From JAWKNZ01 sp041391425 (GTDB taxonomy: Bacteria > Bdellovibrionota_B > Oligoflexia > Oligoflexales > JAWKNZ01), in contig JAWKNZ010000021.1 in assembly GCA_041391425.1 (NCBI GenBank), forward strand, positions 1 to 51,439: a stretch of DNA of 51,439 bases, read 5' to 3'. The position numbers were made by a program, and so were the translations under genes. Of the stretch, positions 19,197 to 28,317 are shown piece after piece. The first letter of the stretch is position 1. Each line of letters begins with the position of its first letter. A model generated the notes under the pieces. That model did not search any database. It saw nothing but the letters and a program-made list of their open reading frames with translations, and had not been told where the DNA came from.

Positions 19197-21104
19197 TTGA
19201 TGGCAGTAGCTAAGAGTATAAGTACTCGTGGTAATTTGCCCGAAGTCTTAGCGCCAATTGCCGCTAAAATTTCAAAGATAACGGGAGTTCAACTTGGTCC
19301 TAGGCAAGCGTCGCAAGTGAGATCAAGAATCTCTCAGCGAATGAGAAAATTAAAAATTACGACAGATACTGAATATGCTCGTTTTTTTGATAAGAATGTT
19401 GCTACAGAGCTTGGTATTCTGATATCGCTGTTAACAACTCACTATACATTTTTTTTTAGAGAATTTACCCATTTTGAATATTTAATTGATTCTCTTTCTT
19501 CTTTGATCTCTGCTGCAAAGCAAAAGGGTAAGAATAAGTTACGTGTGTGGAGTGCTGCTGGAAGCACAGGGCAAGAAGCTTACTCTTTAGCAATGTTATT
19601 GAAGTATCATATTCCTCTTATTGATCCAAGTTTTGGTTTTGAAATTATTAGTTCAGATGTTGATAAGCAGTCAGTTGAACATGGTCGTCGCGGAGTTTAT
19701 AAGTGGAGTGAATTGAAGAGTGTTCCAGCTCTTTATCTTTCTGGGAATTGGGCTAGAGGTAAAGGTGAAATTGCAGCATTTGTTAAGGCAAAAGATCGTT
19801 TGAAAGAACATATTAAATTTGAAACCATAAATTTAGTTGAGCTAAAAGGGAATCAGTTTAAAGATAATTTTGATATAATATTTTGTCGTAATGTTTTTAT
19901 ATATTTTTCCCAAGATACAATTAAAAAGACAGTAGAGACAATGCTTGGAATGCTGGAGCCTTGGGGTTTTTTCGTTTCTGGATTGTCAGAACCTCTTACT
20001 GAAATAAATCTTCCAATTGAGTCTCTTGGTAAATCTGTATATGGCCATCACCGTGTTGTAGAGCTTGAAAGTAAAGATGCGAAGAAGTCTATTGAAATTA
20101 GCGGTGATGAATTTATTAAAGCGCCTGATAGCCTTGCAGTTGGCGGTGTAAGGCCAATTCGAGTATTGATTGTTGATGATTCGCCTTCCATTGTAAAAAT
20201 TATGTCGGCGATCTTATCTAAAGAAGAGGGTTTTACGGTAGTTGGATCTGCTGCTAACGGGATAGAGGCAAGTAAATTTTTAAAGGATAATGAAGTTGAT
20301 GTTGTTACTTTGGATATTCATATGCCAGAGCAAAATGGTATTGAATATTTGCAAACTTCCTTTTCTTCAAAACATCCTCCTGTAGTTATTGTCAGTTCAG
20401 TTAGTAGGGAAGATTCTGGCCTAGCAATGAAGGCTTTAAATCTAGGAGCTTTTGATTATATAGAAAAGCCGACCTTGGGTAACTTGTCTGAAATAAAGCC
20501 GGAAATATGCTCTAAGGTTAAATTTGCAGCGAAATATAATAAGTCTGCTCCTAGTGAAATGCACAAGATTTCATCTGATTTTTCACGTCGAGTTAGAGAC
20601 TTTAATCCAGATGGAAAGTTACGCAACTTGTTTGCCAGTATTTCGGATGTAAATCGTGTTGTCGAATTTTTTAGATTAACCCCAGATACTCAGGTGCCTC
20701 CTACCGTTATTTATTTATCTCATGCTGATAGTATATTGAACTCCATGTTTGATAGATTAAGGGTTGAATTGAAGTTGTCAGTAAAGATTCTTGATGATCA
20801 TGGAGCGGATGATTTGCAGTTGAATGCAATTTATTTAAGTAATATTAGTGATGTGAGAAAGATATTTAATAAATACTCCAAATACGATACCGTTAATTTC
20901 GTCTTTGGAGGCATTTCAAAAAGAATTTGCAAGCGTATCAAAGATTATTCTAGAGGTGGGATTATTGTAGAAGACCTCGGCGCGGCCACGGCGGAATTAT
21001 CTGAAATTTTAGATGAAGGTACCGATGTTTATGTTCCTATGACTAGCTTTGCCTATGAAGGTGAAAAACTCTTCAACTCTAATGAAATGAGGAGTTCGGC
21101 ATGA
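19197..21104 (+). CDS. cheR: CheR methyltransferase - receiver - degenerate CheB domain fusion
   Basis: The protein has 635 residues. CheR occupies about residues 1-270, with LLTTHYTFFFREFTHF, the SAM-binding WSAAGSTGQEAYSLAM and DIIFCRNVFIYF, so it should methylate receptor glutamates. A receiver domain follows at about 319-440 (acidic pair D327/D328, phospho-acceptor D373 in TLDIHMPEQNG, KP near 425). The last 165 residues align by eye with the methylesterase domain of the next gene's CheB. S481 and H509 are in the positions of the catalytic Ser and His, but the GxSTGG loop has become FASISDV and the GMGKDG loop GISKRI, so the catalytic Asp is replaced by Arg576. It is probably an inactive esterase-like regulatory domain. 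GGGGAAG precedes the ATG. It overlaps cheB by 4 bases. Confidence 0.88.
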   Translation: MMAVAKSISTRGNLPEVLAPIAAKISKITGVQLGPRQASQVRSRISQRMRKLKITTDTEYARFFDKNVATELGILISLLTTHYTFFFREFTHFEYLIDSLSSLISAAKQKGKNKLRVWSAAGSTGQEAYSLAMLLKYHIPLIDPSFGFEIISSDVDKQSVEHGRRGVYKWSELKSVPALYLSGNWARGKGEIAAFVKAKDRLKEHIKFETINLVELKGNQFKDNFDIIFCRNVFIYFSQDTIKKTVETMLGMLEPWGFFVSGLSEPLTEINLPIESLGKSVYGHHRVVELESKDAKKSIEISGDEFIKAPDSLAVGGVRPIRVLIVDDSPSIVKIMSAILSKEEGFTVVGSAANGIEASKFLKDNEVDVVTLDIHMPEQNGIEYLQTSFSSKHPPVVIVSSVSREDSGLAMKALNLGAFDYIEKPTLGNLSEIKPEICSKVKFAAKYNKSAPSEMHKISSDFSRRVRDFNPDGKLRNLFASISDVNRVVEFFRLTPDTQVPPTVIYLSHADSILNSMFDRLRVELKLSVKILDDHGADDLQLNAIYLSNISDVRKIFNKYSKYDTVNFVFGGISKRICKRIKDYSRGGIIVEDLGAATAELSEILDEGTDVYVPMTSFAYEGEKLFNSNEMRSSA

Positions 21105-22624
21105 ACTTTAATAGAATAGATTTAGCTAATTGTGATGCAGTTGTTATAAATGAGCAGGATTATGTGCATTTGCAAGAAGTCTCTGGCTTTATTGTTGCTC
21201 TTATAATTGATGAGATATCGTTTAGAGGTATTATTAGAGTAGACCTGCATAATGCAGATCAACTTGTCGATGTCTTTAATAAGAGCTTTCAAAGTTGGGT
21301 CAAAGAATACTCTATAGATAAAGCGAGAAATGGATTTATTAAATTTGTAGCTCCTAGAGGATTGGAATCTGTGTTCGAACAAATTCCTAAAATGGAGAAC
21401 TTTGATTATAATGGTCGATTTTATGCTGCGACTGATGCAATTGAAGTTATTTTCGGAGGCAATGACGGTAGATTTAGAGTGGCTGGGCTTGTTAAAAATA
21501 ATCGATCGAATGCTGTTAGAAAGAGGATTAGAGATACTAAAGTCTTAATTGTCGATGATTCGAAAACTATACAACAACTATTGAGTCATATGATCACTTC
21601 TTTTGAAGGATTTACTGTCGTAGGTGTATCAGAGAAGCCTGGAGAGGTTGATCAATTAATATCCGAGCTTAAACCAGATGTTATGACCTTGGATTTAAAT
21701 ATGCCCGAGATGAATGGAATTGATTTACTTAAAATCGTCTTTCCCAAGTACCATATTCCAACATTGATAGTCAGTTCTGTTAATGCTACTGAAGGCACGA
21801 AAGTTATCGAAGCTCTCGAGGTCGGGGCGATTGATTATGTGCATAAAACTAGTATGGATCAAGTGGAGCAGATGAAGGCAGAGTTGGAAACTAAGTTAAA
21901 TATTGCTGCTGATGAGTCGCTTAGGAAGAAGATTGAAGAGAGAAGAAGAAATAGAGCAAACAATAAGAAGGAGCCTGTTAAACTTTCTATCGATATCAAT
22001 GTGATAAAGGTTGATAGTATTGACCAATCAAAAATTATTACCATAGGAGCATCGACTGGTGGCACTGAAGCGATTAGAGAAGTACTCCAAGCTCTTCCTC
22101 CTAATGCGCCGCCTATATTAATTACTCAACATATACCGCCATACTTTTCTACAGCGTTTGCAAAGCGCTTGAATGAGATTACACCATTCTCGGTAAGAGA
22201 AGGAAAGAATAATGATATTGTGCGAAGTGGTGAAGTGGTTGTGGCACCTGGCGATACCCAAATGGAAGTGAGCGAGCAATTGGATGGTGCTGTTAAAATT
22301 AAAATTAGTGATGGTCCAAAAGTATCAAATCATAAACCTTCTGTAGATGTATTATTTTCATCTGCTTGTAGAGTTTATGGAGATAAAGTTGTAGCTGCCC
22401 TATTAACTGGTATGGGAAAAGATGGAGCTTCAGGTCTTTTGAACCTGAAAAATGCTGGTGCCTATACTGTTATTCAGAATGAGGAAAGTTGTGTAGTTTA
22501 TGGAATGCCAAAAGCCGCAGAGGAATTAAATGCCCACTGCGATGTCGTTTCCCTCGAAAAAATTGCTAAAAAATTATATAAGCATTCCGAATATCAAGAA
22601 GTGAAGCAAAAGCGTATCAGTTAG
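21101..22624 (+). CDS. cheB: CheB protein-glutamate methylesterase with extra N-terminal domain
   Basis: The protein has 507 residues. Residues 1-140 form an N-terminal domain that weakly resembles CheD (a VSGFIVALIIDEISFRGIIR strand pair), although the CheD catalytic Cys and His are not seen. A receiver follows at about 147-270 (VLIVDDSKTI, phospho-acceptor D198 in TLDLNMPEMNG). After a Lys/Arg-rich linker comes the methylesterase/deamidase domain (about 310-495) with S318 in IGASTGG, H344 in TQHIPP and D441 in TGMGKDGA, all intact. It demethylates chemoreceptors when phosphorylated by CheA. Its start overlaps the CheR fusion stop as ATGA, so translation is coupled. Confidence 0.93.
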   Translation: MNFNRIDLANCDAVVINEQDYVHLQEVSGFIVALIIDEISFRGIIRVDLHNADQLVDVFNKSFQSWVKEYSIDKARNGFIKFVAPRGLESVFEQIPKMENFDYNGRFYAATDAIEVIFGGNDGRFRVAGLVKNNRSNAVRKRIRDTKVLIVDDSKTIQQLLSHMITSFEGFTVVGVSEKPGEVDQLISELKPDVMTLDLNMPEMNGIDLLKIVFPKYHIPTLIVSSVNATEGTKVIEALEVGAIDYVHKTSMDQVEQMKAELETKLNIAADESLRKKIEERRRNRANNKKEPVKLSIDINVIKVDSIDQSKIITIGASTGGTEAIREVLQALPPNAPPILITQHIPPYFSTAFAKRLNEITPFSVREGKNNDIVRSGEVVVAPGDTQMEVSEQLDGAVKIKISDGPKVSNHKPSVDVLFSSACRVYGDKVVAALLTGMGKDGASGLLNLKNAGAYTVIQNEESCVVYGMPKAAEELNAHCDVVSLEKIAKKLYKHSEYQEVKQKRIS

Positions 22625-22645
22625 AACTCAATATTGAGGCTTATC

Positions 22646-24314
22646 ATGGATGAATTTGAAGAAATACTAAAGCGTACTTTTATTGAAGAAGCGCATGCAT
22701 TATTGGAAGAGTCAGAAGAATATTATTTACATTTAGAAGAGAACTCAGATATTGAGATTCTTGATGCAATATTTCGCAATGCCCATAGCTTTAAAGGTAG
22801 TTCTAGGGCTGCGGGATTTGAGGCTATTGGCGCTTTAACTCATCGTGTGGAAAGCCTACTTTTGAAGATTAGAGAAGGTGATATTCCTATTACTTCAGAA
22901 GTGGTAAGTTTGTTACTTGCATGTAATGATGTATTAAGAAATAACCTTTCTGAATTAGAACATGATCTGAGTGCGACGTTTGATCCAGATCCATTAATTT
23001 CTAAAATTGAGCAATTTGAAGAATCACAACATTCCTCTGGCAAGCTTCGATCTGTTTCCCCTGAGGTTAGTGATGATGGACTGCATTTATTTGATGATGA
23101 TGACGATGATTTTAGTGAGCATGACTCTTTTGTACCTAAGGAAAAGGTTAGTAATCAAGAGAGGAAGCTTTCCAAGAAAGGTGCTCAAGATGAGAAAATT
23201 AGAGTTGGATTGGATAAAATTGAAGGCCTCATAGACATGGTGGGAGAGTTAGTTATCTTGCACTCTGTTTTACAGGAGCATGTTGGAAATGGAGAGGATA
23301 ATAGTTTAAAGAAAACCGTGAATCAAGTCGGTAAAATTATTAAGGAAGTTCAAGACGTTTCTATGGGACTTCGTATGGTTCCCATTAAGGCTGTATTTCA
23401 AAAAATGCAACGTATTGTGCGAGATACGGCTTTGCATCTAAATAAAAAAGTTAGCATGCAATTAATTGGTGAAGAAGTTGAGGTTGATAAGACGGTTCTT
23501 GATAAAATAGGTGATCCACTGGTTCATATTACTAGAAATGCAGTAGATCATGGTATTGAAATGCCAGATGAGCGGAAAGAGAATGGTAAGCCTGAAGGTG
23601 GGAGTATTGTGCTTAAGGCTTTTCACGAAAGCGGTCGTTTGATCGTTTCAATGGAAGACGATGGCAAGGGAATAGATCCTGAGGTAATAAAGAATAAGGC
23701 TATTGAAAAAGGTTTGATATCATCAAAAGATAACTTTTCGGATGAAGAAGCTTTGCAACTTATTATGAAGCCTGGATTTAGCACAAAAACTGAGGTCTCA
23801 GATCTATCTGGTCGGGGTGTCGGAATGGATGTAGTAAAAACTAATGTGGAAGCTCTTTCCGGAGAAATTAATGTTTATTCTACGAAAGGTTATGGAAGTA
23901 ATATTAAGATTTCTTTGCCGCTAACTTTAGCGATAATCGATGGTATGATACTTAGTGCAAGTGGTGGAAAATTTGTTATTCCTCTAAATGCTGTTGTCGA
24001 ATCTGTGAATATAACTGAATCTAATATTAAGTTTTTAAGTGGCGTTGGAGAGGTTTTAGTTTTACGAGGGGAAAACATACCTTTAATATGCTTAGATCGT
24101 GTTCTAGACTTAAAAACTAGTGGTGATCTTATTGATCCGATCGCCGTTGTCGTTTCAAGCCCAAAGGGACATTATGCTATAGCAGTGGATGATATTATTT
24201 CTCGAGGTCATGGTTATAAAGCAGCTGGGAAGCGAGATACAACATTTAAGGGGGTTGTCTGGTAGTACTATTCTTGGTGATGGATTGCCGGCTTTTAATA
24301 TTAGAAATTCCTGA
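22646..24314 (+). CDS. cheA: Chemotaxis histidine kinase CheA (last codons frameshifted)
   Basis: The Hpt (P1) domain has the phospho-His H47 in NAHSFKGSS. A linker with a run of aspartates (LFDDDDDDFSEHD) stands where P2 usually is; no clear CheY/CheB-binding P2 is seen. Dimerisation (IDMVGELVILHS), the ATPase (HITRNAVDHG, MEDDGKGID, GRGVGMDVVK) and the CheW-like domain follow. The ATG at 22646 is chosen for GAGG six bases upstream. In the given sequence the frame stops at 24263-24265. Removing one G from the five-G run at 24250-24254 continues it as GLSGSTILGDGLPAF to a stop at 24312-24314, matching the usual CheA ending and giving about 555 residues. So the run is either an assembly error or a very recent mutation. 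Confidence 0.92.
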
Positions 24315-24764
24315 AATTGTAGATATCTTCAAGCCTGCACGTCAGAGGAACTAAAGGCTAGGCTAGGTACTAAAACGTAAAAAGAAAGCAGCGTGAGGTT
24401 TAGTTGGAATATTTTCTATTTTAATTTTGAAAAGCATTGAAATCTTGTATTATGCTGAATATAAGTTTTATAGTTGAATAGAAATATTTTTCAAAAGTTT
24501 TGTTGTGAAGCTTGCCAGATTGATATATTTTTCGAATGTATCTTGTATTTCTTGAAGAATTTCACTTCCCATTTTTTATTTTGTATTTGCATCATTTATT
24601 ATATTAAACCAAAATGTTAATACCTCCTAATTTTTTCAAGATAATAGACGATAAGCAGAAGTATCTGTGCATCTTACTCGGTAAGTTTTACGTGTATTCA
24701 TAGCCATATGTTTTTCTTGTTTTGGATTAGTTTGGCGTTATGGTTTGAGGGAATAAAGGAAATT
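24315..24764. other. Intergenic region after cheA
   Basis: This AT-rich stretch of about 450 bases should contain the cheA terminator and the promoter of the nitrate-transporter gene. I see no strong hairpin with a T-tract, no FNR-like palindrome and no RNA gene. Confidence 0.4.
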
Positions 24765-26213
24765 ATGCATACTACTAATGATGGTTTTGGAAAGAAGAAT
24801 CACCTTTGGTCAAAGATTAATGATTGGCGTCCTGATGACCCTAGCTTTTGGAATGCTAAAACAAGAAAGGTGGCAAATCGTAATCTTCTTTTTTCTGTTG
24901 TGAATTTAGTTACTGCCTTTTGCGTTTGGCTAATGTGGAGCGGTTTAGTTGTTTATCTGAAGGAAACCAGACCTGATTTGTCGACGCAGCAGTTTTATTG
25001 GCTTACCGCAATTCCTATGTTTTCTGCAGGATTTTTACGTATTGGCTATTCTTTTGTTATACCCAATATTATGGGTGGGAAAAGTTGGACCATGGTGAGT
25101 AGCGCAATCTTTATACCTTTCTTGCTGTGGACATATCTACGAATTGATAATCCTACTACAAGCTTTTTCGAATTGTCGATATTAGCTTTAAGCTGTGGCT
25201 TGGCCGGAGCAAATTTTGCATCGAGTTGTGCTAATATAAGTTACTTTTATCCTAAGAAATTTAAAGGCTTAGCTTTAGGAATTAATGCTGCAATTGGTAA
25301 TTTAGGTGTTGGTTTAATTCAATTTCTAACTCCTATTCTTGTTCTTACTCAATTCGGTGTATTTTCAGGCGAAGGAACGATGCTATCAACAGGTAGTAAA
25401 GTTTTTTTGAAAAATGTTCCTTTAGCATTAATTATTCCAGCTTTTGTTGGTGTGATTCTTTCTTATTTTTTTATGAATAATATCCACTGTGTGGGTAACG
25501 GGATTAAGAGTCAGCTTTTGGTTTTGAAAAATAGACATACCTGGTTTATGTCATTTCTTTATACTGCCACTTTTGGTTCTTTTATCGGGTTCGCAGCAGT
25601 TTTTCCGATCCTTTTAAGTAGTGAATTTCCTGGGAGCCCTTCTGAGTCTTGGGCATTTTTAGGTGCTGTCCTTAGCTCCTTAATGCGTCCACTAGCACAC
25701 ATCATATGTTTAAAGTATGATAGTGTGAAATTAACAAATTGGTCTTTTTTACTGATGATATGTGGGCTTATGGGGGCTGCGTTTAGCCTATCATCAGAGA
25801 ATTTGCCCGGAAGTTTCTGGATATTTCTTATTTCCTATCTAGGTATTTTTATTGGTACAGGCTTAGGAAAGGGCTCCACAACCCATATGATTCCAGAAAT
25901 TTTTCATAGTATAAATAAGGATCAATCGCTTGCATCTAGAGATACAGCATCGGTTATTGGGTTTACATCTTCGATAGCCACAATCGGAGCATTTTTTATG
26001 CCGCAGGTGTATATGCTTGGGATAACTTTTTTTGGTGGCATTAAGGCGGCCTTATATTTTTTTGTGGCATGTTATGCTTTATGTATTTTTGTAAACTGGC
26101 TCTTATATCAGCGACACTATGAAGAGAACCCGCTTTTATCACACATTGGAAAGTCTTTGGCGGCTGAAGCTAGTGATGAGGATAAGGCTGTTGAAGATGG
26201 TAAGGTTGCATAG
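24765..26213 (+). CDS. narK: NarK/NasA-type nitrate-nitrite transporter (MFS)
   Basis: The protein has about 482 residues and 12 or so hydrophobic segments. The N terminus has the NarK-family signature: a W-P/D-x-FW stretch (WRPDDPSFWNAKTRKVANRN) just before the first membrane helix, then WLMWSGLVVYL. Further conserved parts are SAGFLRIGYSFVIPNIMGG and INAAIGNLGVGLIQFLTPI with the glycine-rich nitrate signature. It imports nitrate or exports nitrite across the inner membrane. The ATG at 24765 with AAGGA upstream is preferred; an ATG at 24708 would add an out-of-family hydrophobic 19-residue leader. No nitrate reductase is in the window. The sensor-like gene downstream may be functionally linked. 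Confidence 0.85.
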   Translation: MHTTNDGFGKKNHLWSKINDWRPDDPSFWNAKTRKVANRNLLFSVVNLVTAFCVWLMWSGLVVYLKETRPDLSTQQFYWLTAIPMFSAGFLRIGYSFVIPNIMGGKSWTMVSSAIFIPFLLWTYLRIDNPTTSFFELSILALSCGLAGANFASSCANISYFYPKKFKGLALGINAAIGNLGVGLIQFLTPILVLTQFGVFSGEGTMLSTGSKVFLKNVPLALIIPAFVGVILSYFFMNNIHCVGNGIKSQLLVLKNRHTWFMSFLYTATFGSFIGFAAVFPILLSSEFPGSPSESWAFLGAVLSSLMRPLAHIICLKYDSVKLTNWSFLLMICGLMGAAFSLSSENLPGSFWIFLISYLGIFIGTGLGKGSTTHMIPEIFHSINKDQSLASRDTASVIGFTSSIATIGAFFMPQVYMLGITFFGGIKAALYFFVACYALCIFVNWLLYQRHYEENPLLSHIGKSLAAEASDEDKAVEDGKVA

Positions 26214-26313
26214 GCAAGGTCTATACTATGAAAAGCTCTTTTTAATTGCTTCCCACCTTGGATATTAGGAGGTTGGATTTTAGTGGCTTAAGGAGATTTG
26301 ATTTTATCCGATT

Positions 26314-26331
26314 ATGGGTAGATATACCCAC
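26314..26331. promoter_or_regulatory. Possible NarL-like inverted heptamers
   Basis: ATGGGTA and TACCCAC are separated by four bases about 70 bases before the PilJ/NarX-like gene. The enteric NarL heptamer is TACYYMT, so one arm is exact and the other one base off. The arms point outward, unlike the usual 7-2-7 site, so this is only suggestive. Confidence 0.2.
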
Positions 26332-26401
26332 GATATTATTTTATCATGCTATAAGAATTTTGTTATGGAAAGAATAGGAAAGATTTAGAGGATTTTGCAA
26401 T

Positions 26402-27097
26402 ATGAGCTCTGCTTTAGGCGAGGAACATAATGAAAGTTCAGTGACGAGCGAGCAGCTGTCAACACTAATAAATATTAGTGGGCGGCAACGAATGCTTTGC
26501 CAGCGTATAGCATTTCTAATTCTTGATTCTGTTTTTTCTAATGATAGCAGCTTGTTAGAAGAGCTGGATAAGGCGATTGTGTTATTTTCTGATACTCATA
26601 AATTGTTGGTTGAGGGGAGTGAAGAAAAAAAACTACCTGGACTTTTTTCCGAGCTTCTTAAGCAGATCTTTTTAGGCTCAAAAAAGGATGCCAATAATTT
26701 GGTGCTCAGGTTTATTGAGCAGGCGCAAGAGATTTGTGATGATCTTAAAATAGGAAAAGAAGTTGAAAAAAGTAGATTGTTAGTTTTACTAGAAAATAGT
26801 CGAAAACCTATGCTGAGCCTATTGAACGACATAACTAATGCTTATCAGCAGGAGTCGGAATTATTTGCTGAAAGACAACGCCAAGAAGTCGAAAAAAAAC
26901 GTGATCAAGTGAAATCAATGCTAAAAAATATCCAGCTTGTAGCGAGAGAGGCCAAGATTATTTCCTTCAATACGCACGTAATAGCTTCCAGACTAGGGCC
27001 TAGTGGGAGGGAAGTCAATGCTGTCGGTAAGGCAATGGAAACTCTTAATAGCGAAATAAATAATACAGTTGCTAAGATTTTATGTGAGTATTCGTAG
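26402..27097 (+). CDS. Soluble PilJ/NarX-type sensor-domain protein with short MCP-like end
   Basis: The protein has 231 residues and no transmembrane helix. Residues about 22-140 match the PilJ/NarX-type sensor domain, starting with LINISGRQRMLCQRIAFLIL, the conserved SGRQRMLSQRxA helix. A coiled coil follows, and the end (NIQLVAREAKIISFNTHVIA, then GREVNAVGKAMETLNSEINN) resembles a shortened MCP or receptor hairpin. In NarX and NarQ this helix binds nitrate in the periplasm. Here it is cytoplasmic and directly follows narK, so cytoplasmic nitrate/nitrite sensing feeding into chemotaxis is a reasonable but unproven idea. AGAGG lies about 10 bases before the ATG. Confidence 0.65.
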   Translation: MSSALGEEHNESSVTSEQLSTLINISGRQRMLCQRIAFLILDSVFSNDSSLLEELDKAIVLFSDTHKLLVEGSEEKKLPGLFSELLKQIFLGSKKDANNLVLRFIEQAQEICDDLKIGKEVEKSRLLVLLENSRKPMLSLLNDITNAYQQESELFAERQRQEVEKKRDQVKSMLKNIQLVAREAKIISFNTHVIASRLGPSGREVNAVGKAMETLNSEINNTVAKILCEYS

Positions 27098-27125
27098 AAA
27101 TCTCCTCTATAGATTAAAATTAAAT

Positions 27126-27151
27126 AATTACAGAATAAAAAATCTGTAATT
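27126..27151. terminator. Hairpin between convergent genes
   Basis: AATTACAGA (27126-27134) and TCTGTAATT (27143-27151) form a 9-bp stem with an A-rich loop, lying between the PilJ-like gene and the convergent TetR gene. On the minus strand it is followed by an AT-rich run. It could serve as a bidirectional terminator, but no clear U-tract is present on the plus strand. Confidence 0.4.
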
Positions 27152-27162
27152 AGGAAAAAAAA

Positions 27163-27729
27163 TTATTTCAGTCCATTTAGATATGAAAAAATTATTAATT
27201 TTATTTGATCATTGCAAAATATTTTAGTGTTGATTGTAAGTCCTTGCATGATCAATACTAAAAAAGATGCAATTTCTTCTGTTTTATGGTTTTCAGAAAT
27301 TTCCTTATTTTTTTTCGCTATATCTATATTTACTTGATATGCTTTTTCTATCCTTGCGTAATGAGTCTTTGCAAGTTTTCTAATGGCTGGGCTAACATTC
27401 TCATAATCTACTATTGAATCCACCATTAGACAGCGGATTGGAGAATCTCCCGCAAGTAACGTCGCGAAGAAAGTCTTTATAGATGCTATTCCTTGTGGGC
27501 TTTCTTCTAGCATCTTATATCCGTGACAGAGAAATCGATCACGATAATTTTTAATGACACCTTTATGCAGCTCTGATTTATTTGGAAACATTTTATATAG
27601 GCTGTGGCGATTTAGGCCGGTATTTTCAATGATATCTGCCATCGAAAGGTGATCAGCGCCTCGAGCTAAAAATAACTCAGTAGTTTTATTGATGAATTCA
27701 TCATAATCATATTCGATAGGCCGTGCCAT
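27163..27729 (-). CDS. TetR/AcrR-family transcriptional regulator
   Basis: The protein has 188 residues. The N-terminal DNA-binding domain is typical of TetR: FINKTTELFLARGADHLSMADIIENTGLNRHSLYKMFPNKSELHKGVI, with the helix-turn-helix at about residues 28-48. The C-terminal ligand-binding region is helical and family-diverse. It is divergent from the pfa locus, with a 588-base intergenic region containing an inverted repeat near its own start. Control of its own gene and perhaps of the lipid-synthase genes is likely by position, as TetR repressors commonly regulate the divergent neighbour; the ligand is unknown. Confidence 0.85.
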   Translation of the reverse strand: MARPIEYDYDEFINKTTELFLARGADHLSMADIIENTGLNRHSLYKMFPNKSELHKGVIKNYRDRFLCHGYKMLEESPQGIASIKTFFATLLAGDSPIRCLMVDSIVDYENVSPAIRKLAKTHYARIEKAYQVNIDIAKKNKEISENHKTEEIASFLVLIMQGLTINTKIFCNDQIKLIIFSYLNGLK

Positions 27730-28317
27730 ACCTTAATTCCTTCGCTCTGTATGCAGTTGCCGTATTTCTGGGTGTATCAAATTTTGTATTCTTATCAACA
27801 TAAAGAATAATCGTTCTTAAATACTTACAAAAAAAATCTAATTGTTAAACCCTATAATAGACTGCCAACTAGCTACCTAATACATAACATACTGGTCGGA
27901 TATTATGCAAACTGCTTTAGGAAAAATTGGTAGTCTGTTAATTTCAAAAACCTTATATGGTTTGTTTTTTACAAATGCTTATAAGTGGATTATTTCTTAT
28001 CACATTCTACTGTTTAATAACTTCCCAGCTGCTATGTTATCAAAATAGATCTGCTTTGATCTATTTTAACTATTTGAAAATATGGAAATTTCTATTTTCA
28101 AAGTTGTTTTGGAAGTTTTGATTTCTTTGTGTAAAAAACTTTTTGATAGCCTTTTTTATAATCCATCTGTAGCCTCTACGAAACCGGCGGTTTGTTCGTA
28201 TTTGTGCCTAAAGTGCAAGTTTTTGCTTTGCAGCAGGCATTTTTTTAGCATTAACTTCAGCCAACTAGCTGAGTTAATTGAATTATTTAGGTCAATAAGG
28301 CGAGTGTTTTAGTATCG
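27730..28317. other. Intergenic region between TetR gene and pfaD
   Basis: This region of 588 bases contains the candidate operator at 27803-27818. An open frame at 27905-28048 (47 residues, starting MQTALGKIGSLLISKTLYGL) and another at 28082-28312 have no good ribosome binding site or recognisable product and are not called. Otherwise AT-rich; no RNA gene seen. Confidence 0.4.
27803..27818. promoter_or_regulatory. Possible TetR-type operator
   Basis: AAGAATAATCGTTCTT is an inverted repeat (AAGAA, six bases, TTCTT) about 75 bases upstream of the TetR start, in the gap shared with pfaD. TetR-family repressors usually bind such short palindromes near their own promoter. No other test is possible from sequence alone. 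Confidence 0.3.

Noticed and set aside
28082..28312. Open frame of 76 residues upstream of pfaD
   Set aside because: No ribosome binding site, no known family, AT-rich composition like the gap around it.
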